From Salipaludibacillus sp. CUR1 (GTDB taxonomy: Bacteria; Bacillota; Bacilli; Bacillales; Salisediminibacteriaceae), in assembly GCF_021028955.1 (NCBI RefSeq), contig NZ_JAIWPE010000064.1:175958-239957 (forward strand): a stretch of 64,000 bases of DNA. Direction: 5' to 3'. Of the stretch, positions 18,650-28,681 are shown in pieces. The translations under genes were made by a program, and so were the position numbers. The number at the start of each line of letters is the position of its first letter. Position 1 is the first letter of the stretch. The notes under the pieces were generated by a model. The model was given only the letters and a program-made list of their open reading frames with translations. It was not told the origin of the DNA and ran no database searches.

Positions 18650-19480
18650 ATGAATCACAAAGTGACAAAGCTAAAAAGGAAAATGGAAGCGAAACGCCGT
18701 CAGAGAAATATCCGGAAAGTTACGGAACAAACAGGTGAAAGGCTGAGAGGGGACGGGCCTTCCTATTGGGGGATGAAGCACGATGAAGAGCGTGAAGATA
18801 CGTTTTATCCTATTGAAACCGGTAAAGGACTTCCCCAGGACAAGTCTTCCCCTGAGCCCTTTTTTAGAAAAGATACGTTTATGATGCAGATTTTGGCCAG
18901 TATATGCCTGTTTTTAATTGTAGCTATTATACTGCAGTCAAACTCTCCTGCATTGGAAGGGCCAAGAAATTATATTTATACGTCTTTTCAAGAAGAGTTT
19001 CAATTTGATCGGGCGGCAGCCTGGTATGAAGATTTATTCGGGCGCCCTCTTGCACTTCTTCCTGATCAGATGGAAACAGTTGCCCCTGGAAATATGAATG
19101 ATAATTTAGAGGATAATTACGCCCTCCCGGCGACAGGGACCGTAAAGGAGACTTTTGATCAAAACGGCAGGGGAATTTTTGTAGAAACAGAGGCAGGTGA
19201 ATCAGTTGAAGCTGTCAGAAGCGGCGTCGTCCGTTACATTGGCGAAGATGAAGAGAATGACTGGGGGAAAATTGTTATCGTCCGCCATTATGACGGCGGG
19301 GAATCATGGTACGGGATGCTGGATGAGATTCATGTAAGCCTGTATGACCACGTGGACAGCGGAGAAAAGTTAGCCCAGGTCTCTTCGATTAAAGACGACT
19401 CAGAAGTAGGGGTGTATTACTTTGCTATTAAAGAAGGGGAGGTCTTTATTGACCCTGTAGAAGTGATCTCCCTTGACTGA
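18650..19480 (+). CDS. spoIVFA: Stage IV sporulation protein FA (SpoIVFA), M23-type
   Basis: Membrane protein that inhibits and anchors the SpoIVFB protease during sigma-K activation at the forespore membrane. It has 276 residues from ATG 18650 (GGATGGGAAGCTG upstream); ATG 18629 is an alternative without a good ribosome site. It has a basic N-terminus, one membrane helix at about 82-102, and a C-terminal LytM/M23-like domain (about 170-275) in which the metal-binding histidines of active peptidases appear incomplete. It overlaps spoIVFB by 8 bp. Confidence 0.88.
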   Translation: MNHKVTKLKRKMEAKRRQRNIRKVTEQTGERLRGDGPSYWGMKHDEEREDTFYPIETGKGLPQDKSSPEPFFRKDTFMMQILASICLFLIVAIILQSNSPALEGPRNYIYTSFQEEFQFDRAAAWYEDLFGRPLALLPDQMETVAPGNMNDNLEDNYALPATGTVKETFDQNGRGIFVETEAGESVEAVRSGVVRYIGEDEENDWGKIVIVRHYDGGESWYGMLDEIHVSLYDHVDSGEKLAQVSSIKDDSEVGVYYFAIKEGEVFIDPVEVISLD

Positions 19481-20315
19481 TTTATTGAGAAAAATCAAAA
19501 TTCATCCTCTTTTATGGATCGTTCTTAGTATAGGAGGAATGACAGGGTTTTTTAAAGAAATATTGATGCTTTTGTTAATTGTTTCAGTTCACGAATTAGG
19601 CCATATATTAATGGCTCGGCGTTTTAACTGGAGAATCCGGAAAATAATGCTTATGCCTTTTGGGGGTATAGCGGAAATGGACGAGTATGGGAACAGGCCT
19701 GCAAAAGAAGAAATCCTTGTAGCTGTCAGCGGTCCACTGCAGCACTTATGGATGATTGGTCTCAGCTTCCTTCTATTAGGCTCTGCCTTTTGGACGGAAG
19801 CTGATCACCAATTGTTCCTTTTTCATAACATTGCTATTTTACTGTTTAATTTGCTTCCGGTTTTGCCGCTGGATGGCGGGAAATTGCTGTTTTCACTTCA
19901 AAGCTATGTTCTTCCCTTCCATAAAGCTTATCAATCCACTTTTATATTATCTTTTGTCTGCTTAACAGCTCTTTCCTTTCTAAGTTTATTTATGCTTCCT
20001 TTCCATTTGAATTTAATAATGGTAACCACCTTTTTATGGGTGCACCAGTACCTCGAATGGAAACAGCGGCACTATCATTTCTTGAGGTTCTTACTTGAGA
20101 GAAAACACATAAAAAGGGAAAGAAAGGATTATCAGGTGGATGTTTCGCCTGCTCTCACAGTCGCCGAAGCTGTTAAAAATGTCCACCGGGAGAAAGAGTT
20201 AACCTTATTAATAAATAAAAAACAGGTAATTCATGAAAAAGTACTTTTAGATGCATTTTTTGACAGATATAAGCAAACCCAGCCTTTATCCCGTCTTCTG
20301 CAAGGTGACTGGTAA
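19473..20315 (+). CDS. spoIVFB: Intramembrane metalloprotease SpoIVFB
   Basis: Site-2-protease family enzyme that cleaves pro-sigma-K during sporulation. It has 280 residues from TTG 19473, overlapping the end of spoIVFA. The zinc motif HELGH is at about residue 41 (SVHELGHILMARRF) and the third ligand in LDGGK near residue 133; about six membrane helices; a C-terminal CBS-like region follows. Start choice is uncertain because no strong ribosome site is visible and coupling to spoIVFA is likely. Confidence 0.92.
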   Translation: MTDLLRKIKIHPLLWIVLSIGGMTGFFKEILMLLLIVSVHELGHILMARRFNWRIRKIMLMPFGGIAEMDEYGNRPAKEEILVAVSGPLQHLWMIGLSFLLLGSAFWTEADHQLFLFHNIAILLFNLLPVLPLDGGKLLFSLQSYVLPFHKAYQSTFILSFVCLTALSFLSLFMLPFHLNLIMVTTFLWVHQYLEWKQRHYHFLRFLLERKHIKRERKDYQVDVSPALTVAEAVKNVHREKELTLLINKKQVIHEKVLLDAFFDRYKQTQPLSRLLQGDW

Positions 20316-20380
20316 TTGGCCTGTAAACCATTTATAATATGGGCAGACTAAAGGATTCCTTAAGGAGATGGGAGCGAACA

Positions 20381-21844
20381 GTGAGGAAAATTATCTTGCA
20401 CCGCCTGCTGAATGAAACGCGCGGGGCGGTTTTAGAAAACGGAAAAGTAACAGAATGGTTATTCGATATTCCTTCAGATCTTCCCGGACCGGGGAGTGTG
20501 ATTAAGGGAAAGGTAGAAGACATTCTGCCAGGAATGGACGCGGCATTTATAAATATCGGCTCTGAAAAAAACGGATTTCTATATAAAAAAGAAATAGCAG
20601 CTTTTCAGCAGGATCCTCCGCAGGATATACCAGTGACATCTCTTGTGGCTAAAGGACAGTCAATTATAGTACAGGTTAAAAAAGAAGAATCCGGTTCGAA
20701 AGGAGCCAAGCTTACAGAACATTTAGCATTCCCCGGGAAATATGTTGTATATTTGCCTTATGGCGGTTACGTAGCTGTGTCTAAAAAAATCACCCCTGAA
20801 GAGACGAGGAATGTTTGGAGGGAATGGGGGAAAAACCAGTTGGAAGGCCGGGAAGGACTAATTATCCGGACGCTTGCTGATGAAGTTCCAGTTGAAGAAG
20901 TTAAAGAGGATCTGGAGCGCCTCAAAAGCAGGTATTCTGCTGTCCTTAAGAAAGCAAAGGAAATAAAAGGGACAGGCACTTTATATGATGAATCATCAAT
21001 TTATGCAAGAGTATCAAGGGATTTTTTAAACGATGAAAATAGTGAAATAATTGTCGATTCACTGGAAGATTACCAACAATTTACCGGTGGAGAGGAACGA
21101 CCTAACATTGAACTTTATCAGGGGAAAGAAAACATATTTTCCCGCTTCAATATCTGGAAACAGCTGGAACGGGCTTTGAAACCATTTCTTTGGCTCAAAA
21201 ATGGAGGCTCTCTTCATATTGACCATACTGAAGCGATGACTGTAATTGATGTAAATTCTGCAAAATTTACCGGCAAACAGGGGCTTAGAGATACTGCGGT
21301 GAAGATTAACTTAGAAGCAGCAAAAACAATTGCCGAACAGCTCAGGCAGAGAGATATAGGCGGCATTATTCTCATCGATTTTATTGATATGGCTGATGAA
21401 AGGGACAGGCAGGAAGTGTTAACGACGTTAAATGAAGCTCTTAAACATGACCGGACAATTACCAACGTTTTAGGCTTTACCCAGTTGGGCCTGCTGGAAA
21501 TGACTCGCAAAAAAACAAGGAATCCGCTGAGAGATATCATGTTTAATGACTGTCCTGCTTGCCAAGGGACAGGCAAGGTCAAGAAAGAAGAAGAGGTAGC
21601 CAGGGAATTGGAAGAAGCCGTCTTTACGAGAAGATATAATGATGAGGAAGCCATAATCGTGGAAATTGGAGAGCCGATTATCCCGCTTTTCTTAGGCAAT
21701 AATAAAAAGCGTATGAAGCAGCTTGAAAAAATAACTAATAAAAAAATATTTCTTATCCCGTCATCTTTGCCAGGGTTTGAGATCCGCTACATGGGAAGTA
21801 TTGAGGAAGCCCGAACAAAATGGAAAAAACACGTTAACCCTTGA
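20381..21844 (+). CDS. rng: Ribonuclease G/E
   Basis: Endoribonuclease of the RNase E/G family, acting on 5'-monophosphorylated RNA, with roles in mRNA decay and rRNA processing. GTG 20381 with GGGAG upstream gives 487 residues, close to E. coli RNase G; the in-frame ATG 20339 has no ribosome site. An S1 domain is at about 30-115 (INIGSEKNGFL). The catalytic magnesium aspartates are in TVIDVNSAKFTG and GGIILIDFIDM, and the zinc-link is DCPACQGTGK. B. subtilis lacks an RNase E/G, so its presence next to rplU distinguishes this lineage. Confidence 0.94.
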   Translation: MRKIILHRLLNETRGAVLENGKVTEWLFDIPSDLPGPGSVIKGKVEDILPGMDAAFINIGSEKNGFLYKKEIAAFQQDPPQDIPVTSLVAKGQSIIVQVKKEESGSKGAKLTEHLAFPGKYVVYLPYGGYVAVSKKITPEETRNVWREWGKNQLEGREGLIIRTLADEVPVEEVKEDLERLKSRYSAVLKKAKEIKGTGTLYDESSIYARVSRDFLNDENSEIIVDSLEDYQQFTGGEERPNIELYQGKENIFSRFNIWKQLERALKPFLWLKNGGSLHIDHTEAMTVIDVNSAKFTGKQGLRDTAVKINLEAAKTIAEQLRQRDIGGIILIDFIDMADERDRQEVLTTLNEALKHDRTITNVLGFTQLGLLEMTRKKTRNPLRDIMFNDCPACQGTGKVKKEEEVARELEEAVFTRRYNDEEAIIVEIGEPIIPLFLGNNKKRMKQLEKITNKKIFLIPSSLPGFEIRYMGSIEEARTKWKKHVNP

Positions 21845-21864
21845 AGTAAAGCCTTTTTAATCCA

Positions 21865-22008
21865 TTGACATGCTCTTTTACATTATGGTATGATGTCTTT
21901 TGTTAGTTGTTTGGATGCACCCAAAGAGCTACAACCGCACAGAACAGGTTTTAAGCATTTTTAATGCACCTGGGATGGCGAGTCTGAGTATTTAAAGGAG
22001 GTGCGCAC
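21865..22008 (+). promoter_or_regulatory. rplU operon promoter and L21-type leader
   Basis: TTGACA (21865-21870), an 18-bp spacer and TATGAT (21889-21894) form a good sigma-A promoter. The ~110-nt leader before rplU contains short paired segments (AACAGGTT, GCATTTTTAATGC) and matches in position the ribosomal L21 leader RNA known from Bacillus, thought to mediate autoregulation by L21. The structure itself was not verified. Confidence 0.6.
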
Positions 22009-22317
22009 ATGTACGCAATTATTGAAACTGGCGGAAAGCAAGTGAAAGTGACTGAAGGACAGGAAGTTTACGTTGAGAAGCTTGACGTAACTGAAGGTGA
22101 TACAGTTACATTTGACCGTGTTCTTCTGGTTGGAGGAGACGAAACAAAAGTAGGTTCTCCATTACTTGACGGCGCAACTGTAACAGCAAAGGTTGAAAAA
22201 CAAGGCCGTGCTAAAAAGTTGACTGTATTCAAGTATAAAGCTAAGAAAAATTACCGTCGTAAGCAAGGTCACCGTCAACCTTACACAAAAGTGACGATCG
22301 ATAAGATCAACGCTTAA
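22009..22317 (+). CDS. rplU: 50S ribosomal protein L21
   Basis: Binds 23S rRNA near L20 in the large subunit. It has 102 residues, the standard length, starting [14 protein letters not shown] and ending in the basic tail [15 protein letters not shown]. The start follows AAAGGAGGTGCGCAC. It is followed 14 bp later by prp and then rpmA, the conserved Firmicute operon. Confidence 0.98.
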   Translation: MYAIIETGGKQVKVTEGQEVYVEKLDVTEGDTVTFDRVLLVGGDETKVGSPLLDGATVTAKVEKQGRAKKLTVFKYKAKKNYRRKQGHRQPYTKVTIDKINA

Positions 22318-22331
22318 AAGGTGGACTGACG

Positions 22332-22661
22332 ATGATCCATATCACGTTTGACCGGAACGAAGACGGTACAATCAATTCATTTACCATGACAGGCCATGCC
22401 GATTCAGGACCGCACGGACAGGACCTTGTATGTGCGGGAGCTTCAGCCGTTTCTTTCGGGACGGTTAATGCAGTGGCTGAAATCTGTGGAACTGAAATGG
22501 AAGTTGAAATGAATGATAATGGAGGCTTTCTCCGCTGTCGTGTTCCTGACAAATTAGATCGTGACACTTATGAGAAAGTACAATTACTATTAGAAGGCAT
22601 GCTTGTCTCTATGAAAACAATGGAAGACCAGTACAGCCGGTTTATACGTATTGAATCGTAA
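22332..22661 (+). CDS. prp: Ribosomal-processing cysteine protease Prp
   Basis: Cysteine protease (YsxB family) that removes the N-terminal extension of ribosomal protein L27. It has 109 residues. The catalytic His is in [13 protein letters not shown] and the catalytic Cys in [10 protein letters not shown]. It sits between rplU and rpmA, and the L27 encoded next door carries the matching cleavage motif. Confidence 0.95.
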   Translation: MIHITFDRNEDGTINSFTMTGHADSGPHGQDLVCAGASAVSFGTVNAVAEICGTEMEVEMNDNGGFLRCRVPDKLDRDTYEKVQLLLEGMLVSMKTMEDQYSRFIRIES

Positions 22662-22681
22662 ATATGCAGGAGGTGAAGACC

Positions 22682-22975
22682 ATGTTCTTAAATTTGGACC
22701 TTCAGTTTTTCGCCCAGAAGAAGGGTGTAGGTAGTACTAAAAACGGTCGTGACTCAATTTCCAAGCGTTTAGGCACTAAGCGGGGAGACGGACAAGAAGT
22801 GACAGGCGGATCAATCCTGGTTCGTCAGCGAGGCACTCGTATTTATCCTGGTGTTAACGTAGGGAAAGGCGGAGACGACACGTTGTTTGCGAAAGTGGAC
22901 GGCGTTGTGAAATTTGAACGCGTAGGACGTGACCGCAAGCGGGTAAGCGTGTATCCTGAAGTTCAGGAAGCGTAA
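22682..22975 (+). CDS. rpmA: 50S ribosomal protein L27 with Prp-cleaved extension
   Basis: It has 97 residues from ATG 22682 behind AGGAGGTGAAGACC. The N-terminus [18 protein letters not shown] contains the LQFFA motif after which Prp cuts, exposing the mature start that reaches the peptidyl-transferase centre. This extension is typical of Firmicutes. In Bacillus the operon usually continues to spo0B-obg; here a terminator follows. Confidence 0.98.
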   Translation: MFLNLDLQFFAQKKGVGSTKNGRDSISKRLGTKRGDGQEVTGGSILVRQRGTRIYPGVNVGKGGDDTLFAKVDGVVKFERVGRDRKRVSVYPEVQEA

Positions 22976-22982
22976 TATTCTG

Positions 22983-23026
22983 AAAAACTCTGATGATTAG
23001 TCTCTAATCGTTAGAGTTTTTTTTAT
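22983..23026 (+). terminator. Rho-independent terminator after rpmA
   Basis: A 16-bp stem with two G-U pairs (AAACTCTGATGATTAG / CTAATCGTTAGAGTTT) and a run of T ends the ribosomal protein operon. Confidence 0.88.
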
Positions 23027-23146
23027 TTTTGAATACAATTACTGTTTATTAATAATTCTGCCTGCAAGCTATAAAAAAACAAAAGAGAATTTAAATCATG
23101 CGTCACTTGTTTTATTATTAAGTAAATAAAAGGAGGAGGAAGGAAA

Positions 23147-23887
23147 ATGAAACTAACTGTCATTGGCTACTGGGGAGCATATCCTGAGGCAGATGAAGCA
23201 ACGAGCTGTTTTCTCCTGGAAGAGGGAAACACAAATATATTGCTGGACTGCGGAAGCGGCGCTGTTTCCAAGCTTCAGAATTACAAGTCGCTAAAAGACA
23301 TAAATGGCGTTATTCTTAGCCATTACCACCACGATCATGCAGCTGATTTAGGGGGCCTTACATACAGCCGGGTGGTAGATATTAACCTTAAGAAGACAGA
23401 TCAGCCGCTTAACATATTTGCTCATGAGAAAGACAGAAACGAATTTAACAAACTTGGAAAGCCGCCTTATACGAACGTACAGCCCTATAACGGCGGGAGT
23501 AAGGTTGAAATCGGACCGTTTACTTTCCAGTTTCAACAGACGAAGCATTCTGCTCCCTGCTATGCCATGAGAATACGGTCAGAGAAAAGCGCTGGAACAC
23601 TCGTTTATACTGCGGATACTTCTTACGATGAAAATCTTATTCCTTTCTGCCGTGACGCTGATTTATTAATTGCTGAAACAAGCTTTTATGCTGATCAGGA
23701 CGCGGCCTCCTTTGGTCATATGACTAGCAGTGAAGTGGCCAGGCTTGCAGCCAGTTCCGGTTCCAAGTCTGTTCTTCTCAGTCACCTGCCCCACTTTGGA
23801 AATCACCGTCAGCTGCTTGAGGAGGCAGAAGCCGGATTTAATGGGGACATTCAAATAGCAAAAACAGGCGCCAATTTTAATTTGTAA
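23147..23887 (+). CDS. MBL-fold metallohydrolase (RNase Z-like superfamily, YhfI-type)
   Basis: It has 246 residues with the zinc-binding HxHxDH motif in SHYHHDHAADLGG (about residue 62), an Asp ligand region VYTADTSYDE near 150, and a C-terminal histidine in SHLPHFG. Family members include phosphodiesterases and RNase Z-like nucleases; the substrate here is unknown. It starts at ATG 23147 behind AAAGGAGGAGGAAGG and is monocistronic, with a terminator on each side. Confidence 0.9.
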   Translation: MKLTVIGYWGAYPEADEATSCFLLEEGNTNILLDCGSGAVSKLQNYKSLKDINGVILSHYHHDHAADLGGLTYSRVVDINLKKTDQPLNIFAHEKDRNEFNKLGKPPYTNVQPYNGGSKVEIGPFTFQFQQTKHSAPCYAMRIRSEKSAGTLVYTADTSYDENLIPFCRDADLLIAETSFYADQDAASFGHMTSSEVARLAASSGSKSVLLSHLPHFGNHRQLLEEAEAGFNGDIQIAKTGANFNL

Positions 23888-23899
23888 GCATGTTTTCCG

Positions 23900-23931
23900 G
23901 ACAGAAACCATAACGGTTTCTGTCTTTTTTA
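23900..23931 (+). terminator. Rho-independent terminator
   Basis: GACAGAAACC / GGTTTCTGTC (10 bp, 5-nt loop) with six T. Confidence 0.9.
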
Positions 23932-24119
23932 TTTTAATGCTCTAAAAAGTACATAGTGATTTAAAATCCCCGGTAAAGTTTTAAACGAATCTGTTTTTAA
24001 GCAGCTATCATTTATATAAAAAATAAAAACTATCATCAGCTGAAGCAGCATTCAATCAGTGAAAATAGTATTTATCGGGGAAGTTAAATCTATCAGCGAA
24101 AATACCGTTACAGAAGAAA

Positions 24120-24184
24120 TTTACAAACTATTTACATATCATTTACCTTTGATTCATTTTAGCTTAATAATTAAAAAGTATACT
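24120..24184 (+). promoter_or_regulatory. Pho box and promoter of the pst operon
   Basis: Three direct repeats TTTACA (24120), TTTACA (24131) and TTTACC (24142) are spaced exactly 11 bp, the PhoP-binding pattern of Bacillus Pho promoters. A -10-like TATACT lies at 24179-24184. This predicts induction by phosphate starvation through PhoPR, whose genes are not in the window. No gene is seen in 23932-24241. Confidence 0.85.
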
Positions 24185-24241
24185 ACAAATTGTGGTCGAA
24201 CGATCATTACATAATTAGAGGAAAAAGAGGAGGAAGTTGAA

Positions 24242-25252
24242 TTGAGAAAATTCAGATTATCAATTATGTTGACAGGACTTTTAGCAGTTGCATCAGCTTG
24301 CGGGGGAAACGAAAGCAGTGAAGCAGGAAGCAGTAATAACAATGGCGGGTCTAACGGCGGCAATAATAATGCCGGTAACTCGGAAACAGAAGAGCTTTCA
24401 GGCTCAGTACAAATTGATGGATCAGGAACTGTTTATCCGCTTGTATCACGTATTGCAGAAGAATACATGGTTAACGAGCAGCAAGGTGTGAGTGTAGAAG
24501 TGAGCCGTGCCGGGACCAGTGCCGGTATGCAAAGATTTGTTAATGGCGAGACAGATCTGGCGAATGCTTCACGTGAGATTAGAGACGAAGAATTGGATGA
24601 TCTCGAAGAAAATGGAATTGAAACGAGAGAATATAAAGTAGCTTTGGATGGTATGACAATAGTTATCCATCCTGACAATGATTGGGCAACTGAAATGACA
24701 GAGGAGGAAGTGACTGATCTGTTTATTTCAGGAAAGTATGCAGACGATGACAACGTTCTCTGGTCTGACGTTCGTGATGACTGGCCGGATGAGGAAATTA
24801 ATTTCTATGGTCCAAATGAAAACCATGGTACTTATGAGTTTTTTGTTGAGGTATTACTAGACGAGCAGGACCTTGTAGACGGAATTAATTTACAGCAGGA
24901 TTATTCCACTTTAGTAGAATTAGTTTCTGATGATGAAAATTCCATTGGTTTCTTTGGATTCGGTTACTATATAAACAACGATGACAAATTAGGCGCAATT
25001 TCCGTTGATTTCGGTGATGGTCCTGTTGCCCCCTCTCTTGACACCATTGCTGAAGATGGAGATTACGCTCCGTTTACACGGCCGGTTTTTACTAATTTAA
25101 GCATTAATGCTGCGAAAGAAAAGCCGGAAGTCAAAGATTTTGCTAAATACATTTTTGAAGTGGCTGACGACTTAGCAGGAGAAACTGGATTTGCACCATT
25201 ACCGGAAGACGAATTAAACAGTTATATTGAAGATATAGACGAAATTGAATAG
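24242..25252 (+). CDS. pstS: Phosphate-binding lipoprotein PstS
   Basis: High-affinity phosphate receptor of the Pst ABC importer. It has 336 residues from TTG 24242 behind AGAGGAGGAAG. A lipoprotein signal ends ASACGG; an Asn/Gly linker follows; the phosphate-binding loops IDGSGTVYPL (about 60), RAGTSAGMQRF and NENHGTYEFF are recognisable. It is driven by a Pho box and followed by pstC-pstA-pstB-phoU. Confidence 0.95.
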   Translation: MRKFRLSIMLTGLLAVASACGGNESSEAGSSNNNGGSNGGNNNAGNSETEELSGSVQIDGSGTVYPLVSRIAEEYMVNEQQGVSVEVSRAGTSAGMQRFVNGETDLANASREIRDEELDDLEENGIETREYKVALDGMTIVIHPDNDWATEMTEEEVTDLFISGKYADDDNVLWSDVRDDWPDEEINFYGPNENHGTYEFFVEVLLDEQDLVDGINLQQDYSTLVELVSDDENSIGFFGFGYYINNDDKLGAISVDFGDGPVAPSLDTIAEDGDYAPFTRPVFTNLSINAAKEKPEVKDFAKYIFEVADDLAGETGFAPLPEDELNSYIEDIDEIE

Positions 25253-25327
25253 TAATTCAAAATATCATCAGAGAGAGCCTGCCGGCTTTCTCTGGTGAAT
25301 GTATGTATGTGAGGAAGGAGCAAAATA

Positions 25328-26260
25328 ATGTCTTACTCAGCGAATGTTAAGGACATGATTAAAACTAATAGAAAGAATAGTAAACTTGCAAAATTTGAAA
25401 AGATAATTCCTTTTTTACTGTTTTTAGCAGCATCCATCTCAGTTCTTACGACATTAGGAATTCTTGTTACGTTATCGTTTGAAACAATTTTGTTCTTTCA
25501 AAATGTCTCTTTTAGAGAATTCTTTCTTCAGCCCGAGTTGCGTCCTCTCAACCCTACAAATCCTCAGTTTAGTATATTACCGTTATTGGGAGCGACCTTG
25601 CTTTCTACCGGAATTGCTATGTTGGTAGCTGTACCGATCGGTCTTACGACTGCTGTTTATTTAAGTGAATACGCTACGGACAAGGTGAGGCGTATTTTAA
25701 AACCTTTAGTAGAAGTTTTAGCAGGAATCCCAACAATTGTTTATGGTTTTTTTGCCTTTACGTTTGTCACTCCCGTCCTTCGCGAATTTATTCCTGCGCT
25801 TGAGAGGACCAATATTTTAAGCCCAGGGATCGTTATGGGTATTATGATTATTCCAATTGTCGCTTCATTATCAGAAGACGCCATGAGTTCTGTGCCTAAT
25901 TCGATTCGTGAAGGGGCTATGGCCCTGGGCGCTACAAAGTTTGAAGTCGCCTTTCGTGTTGTGATTCCTGCTGCAATTTCAGGTATTATTGCTTCCTTTG
26001 TTTTGGGCATTTCCAGGGCAATTGGTGAAACAATGATCGTAGCAATTGCAAGCGGCAGCACTAAAAACCTCACATTTGATGTCACACAAAGTATGCAGAC
26101 GATGACTGCTTATATTGTAGAAGTGACAAGCGGAGATGCCGGGGCCGGAACGACAGCTTATTACAGTTTATATGCCGTAGCAATGACATTATTTGTTTTT
26201 ACACTTGCCATGAATATGTTTGCAAGGTATATGACGAAAAGATTCAGGGAGGTGTATTAA
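25328..26260 (+). CDS. pstC: Phosphate ABC transporter permease PstC
   Basis: Inner-membrane subunit of the Pst importer, 310 residues with about six helices. The EAA-type cytoplasmic loop reads IREGAMALGATKFEVAFRVV near residue 195. The start ATG 25328 follows GAGGAAGGAG. It abuts pstA directly. Confidence 0.95.
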   Translation: MSYSANVKDMIKTNRKNSKLAKFEKIIPFLLFLAASISVLTTLGILVTLSFETILFFQNVSFREFFLQPELRPLNPTNPQFSILPLLGATLLSTGIAMLVAVPIGLTTAVYLSEYATDKVRRILKPLVEVLAGIPTIVYGFFAFTFVTPVLREFIPALERTNILSPGIVMGIMIIPIVASLSEDAMSSVPNSIREGAMALGATKFEVAFRVVIPAAISGIIASFVLGISRAIGETMIVAIASGSTKNLTFDVTQSMQTMTAYIVEVTSGDAGAGTTAYYSLYAVAMTLFVFTLAMNMFARYMTKRFREVY

Positions 26261-27145
26261 TTGCAATATATGGATCTAAATGCGGTTCAGTCGAGAATGA
26301 CTAAACGTATATTCTTTAACCGTCTGATAAAGATGTTATTCTTAGCCTCAGCCAGTTTTGGTTTAGTTGTTTTAGCTGTCCTTCTATATGATGTGGTTTC
26401 AGACAGTATTGGATGGTTAAGTATAGATTTTTTAACAAATCTTCTTTCTACAAATCCGGATATAGCAGGAATTAGAGGAGCAATTCTCGGAACCGTCTGG
26501 CTTATGGTTATTGTAGGACCGGTTACTATGATTCTTGGCGTATGTACGGCCATATACCTTGAAGAGTATGCCCGCCCTTCAAAGTTTACATCATTCATTC
26601 AGACAAATATTTCTAACCTTGCCGGAGTTCCGTCCATTGTTTTTGGGCTTCTTGGTTTAACCGTTTTTGTTAGAGTTTTTGGACTAGGTTCAATCGTACT
26701 AGCAGGTGGATTAACAATGTCCTTGCTGGTCCTCCCGATTGTAGTAGTCGCCTCCCAGGAATCCATACGTGCTGTGCCTGCACATTTAAGGGAAGCGTCT
26801 TTTGGAATGGGAGCTACCAAATGGCAGACTATTAAAAATGTTGTATTGCCCGTTGCTTTGCCTGGTATGCTTACAGGAATGATTCTTGCCATTTCCCGTG
26901 CAATTGGTGAAACAGCTCCACTCGTTGCGATTGGAATACCAGCCTTAATTATACCTGCACCGTCAGGAATTTTTGACAGGTTCACTGCGCTGCCTATGCA
27001 GATTTACTACTGGACGATTGATTCAGTAATGGTTCAGGAGTATGCTTATCTGGCCGCAGCCACCATTGTCGTATTACTTCTCATATTATTTACTTTAAAT
27101 TCGATTGCTATATTAATTAGAAATAAGTTTGACCGCCGTTATTAA
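26261..27145 (+). CDS. pstA: Phosphate ABC transporter permease PstA
   Basis: The second membrane subunit, 294 residues. Its EAA loop reads [20 protein letters not shown] near 180. TTG 26261 starts right after the pstC stop, with AGGGAGGTG upstream; an ATG four codons later is an alternative. Co-transcribed with the other pst genes. Confidence 0.94.
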   Translation: MQYMDLNAVQSRMTKRIFFNRLIKMLFLASASFGLVVLAVLLYDVVSDSIGWLSIDFLTNLLSTNPDIAGIRGAILGTVWLMVIVGPVTMILGVCTAIYLEEYARPSKFTSFIQTNISNLAGVPSIVFGLLGLTVFVRVFGLGSIVLAGGLTMSLLVLPIVVVASQESIRAVPAHLREASFGMGATKWQTIKNVVLPVALPGMLTGMILAISRAIGETAPLVAIGIPALIIPAPSGIFDRFTALPMQIYYWTIDSVMVQEYAYLAAATIVVLLLILFTLNSIAILIRNKFDRRY

Positions 27146-27177
27146 AACCTATTGACGTAATGAAAGGAGACTCACAG

Positions 27178-27993
27178 ATGGCTCAATCACTTTTAAAAAA
27201 GAAAAAACCAGTGATGACTGAGAATAAAACCGAAGCTAAACCGATCGTGTATGATACAAAAAAATTAAATTTATGGTATGGAAAAACGCATGCTCTTAAA
27301 GATATCGATCTGGAAATTCAGGAGCGGTCCGTAACAGCGATTATAGGACCTTCCGGCTGCGGGAAATCAACTTATATCAAAACGTTAAACCGTATGGTAG
27401 AAATGAATCCGGAGGTTCGGACGACGGGTGAAGTTCAATACAGAGGACGGAATATCTTTGATCGCGGCTATTATGTAGAAGAATTGCGCACAAGGGTAGG
27501 AATGGTCTTTCAAAAACCAAACCCATTTCCAAAGTCAATTTTTGATAATGTGGCATACGGCCCTAAAATTCACGGCATCAGGGATAAAAAAGTTCTTAAG
27601 CAGATCGTAGAGGAAAGCTTAAGAGGGGCTGCTATCTGGGATGAAGTAAAGGACAGGTTAAATGAGAATGCTTATGGATTATCGGGCGGCCAGCAGCAGC
27701 GTCTGTGTATTGCCCGCTGTTTAGCTGTAGAACCTGACGTTATTTTAATGGATGAACCAACCTCAGCACTGGATCCTAAGTCAACTTTAAAGGTGGAAGA
27801 GCTGGTTCAGGATCTGAAAAAAAATTATTCAATTATTATCGTGACTCATAATATGCAGCAAGCGGCACGTATTTCAGGTAAAACAGCTTTCTTCCTAAAT
27901 GGAGAAGTAGTTGAATATGAAGATACAAATTTAATTTTCTCTAACCCAAACGATAAACGAACCGAAGACTATATTACCGGCAGGTTCGGATAA
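27178..27993 (+). CDS. pstB: Phosphate ABC transporter ATPase PstB
   Basis: Energises phosphate import. It has 271 residues from ATG 27178 behind AAAGGAGACTC. Walker [13 protein letters not shown], signature [14 protein letters not shown], Walker [14 protein letters not shown] and the H-loop VTHNMQQ are all present. It has a longer N-terminus (about 30 residues) than many PstB. Confidence 0.97.
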   Translation: MAQSLLKKKKPVMTENKTEAKPIVYDTKKLNLWYGKTHALKDIDLEIQERSVTAIIGPSGCGKSTYIKTLNRMVEMNPEVRTTGEVQYRGRNIFDRGYYVEELRTRVGMVFQKPNPFPKSIFDNVAYGPKIHGIRDKKVLKQIVEESLRGAAIWDEVKDRLNENAYGLSGGQQQRLCIARCLAVEPDVILMDEPTSALDPKSTLKVEELVQDLKKNYSIIIVTHNMQQAARISGKTAFFLNGEVVEYEDTNLIFSNPNDKRTEDYITGRFG

Positions 27994-28005
27994 GGAGGCA
28001 GAGAC

Positions 28006-28659
28006 GTGGGTGTCCGTACAAATTATGAAACTGAGCTTCAAAATTTAAAAGGTGATATCGGTCTTTTAAGTTCAATGGTTGAAGAGGGCTTTAATAAGGC
28101 TGTAAAAGCAATAATTAAAGGGAACAATGCTGCCCTGGAAGAGATTATCGAGCGGGATGAGGAAATAAACCGCCTTGAATTGGAGATTAATGAGAATGCT
28201 ACAATAATGATTGCTAAACAGCAGCCTGTGGCCTCAGACTTACGAAAAGTGATGGCAGCTTTAAAGGTGGCAAGCGATCTCGAGCGAATGGGAGATTTGA
28301 CTGTGGATATGGCTAAATCTGCTCTTAGAATGGATGCTGGTCTGGAAAGGAATCAATTTAAAAACCAATTAATGAAGCTGGCAGAAATGACTTCAATAAT
28401 GATGAAAGAAGTGCTTCATGCTTATAAAAGAGCAGATATGTTAAGAGCTCAAAAAATTGCAGCTATGGATGACGAAGTTGACGACTATTACGGTGATTTT
28501 CTTAAAGAGGTTATTCAAACGGCCTCAGGAAATGAAGCTGAAGATATGATGCAATTAGCATTTATTGGACGTTTTATTGAAAGAATAGCAGATTATTGTA
28601 CAAACGTAGCAGAATGGATTATTTATGAAGTGAACGGCCGGCGTTTCGATTTAAATTAA
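28006..28659 (+). CDS. phoU: Phosphate signalling regulator PhoU
   Basis: Cytoplasmic helical protein that links Pst activity to PhoR-type signalling. It has 217 residues made of two three-helix PhoU repeats; metal-binding E/D-x-x-x-D patterns occur in each (for example DLERMGDLTVDMA). GTG 28006 follows AAGGAGGC. It is the fifth gene of the pst operon. Confidence 0.95.
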   Translation: MGVRTNYETELQNLKGDIGLLSSMVEEGFNKAVKAIIKGNNAALEEIIERDEEINRLELEINENATIMIAKQQPVASDLRKVMAALKVASDLERMGDLTVDMAKSALRMDAGLERNQFKNQLMKLAEMTSIMMKEVLHAYKRADMLRAQKIAAMDDEVDDYYGDFLKEVIQTASGNEAEDMMQLAFIGRFIERIADYCTNVAEWIIYEVNGRRFDLN

Positions 28660-28681
28660 GCACATTAAACAGGGTGATTAA

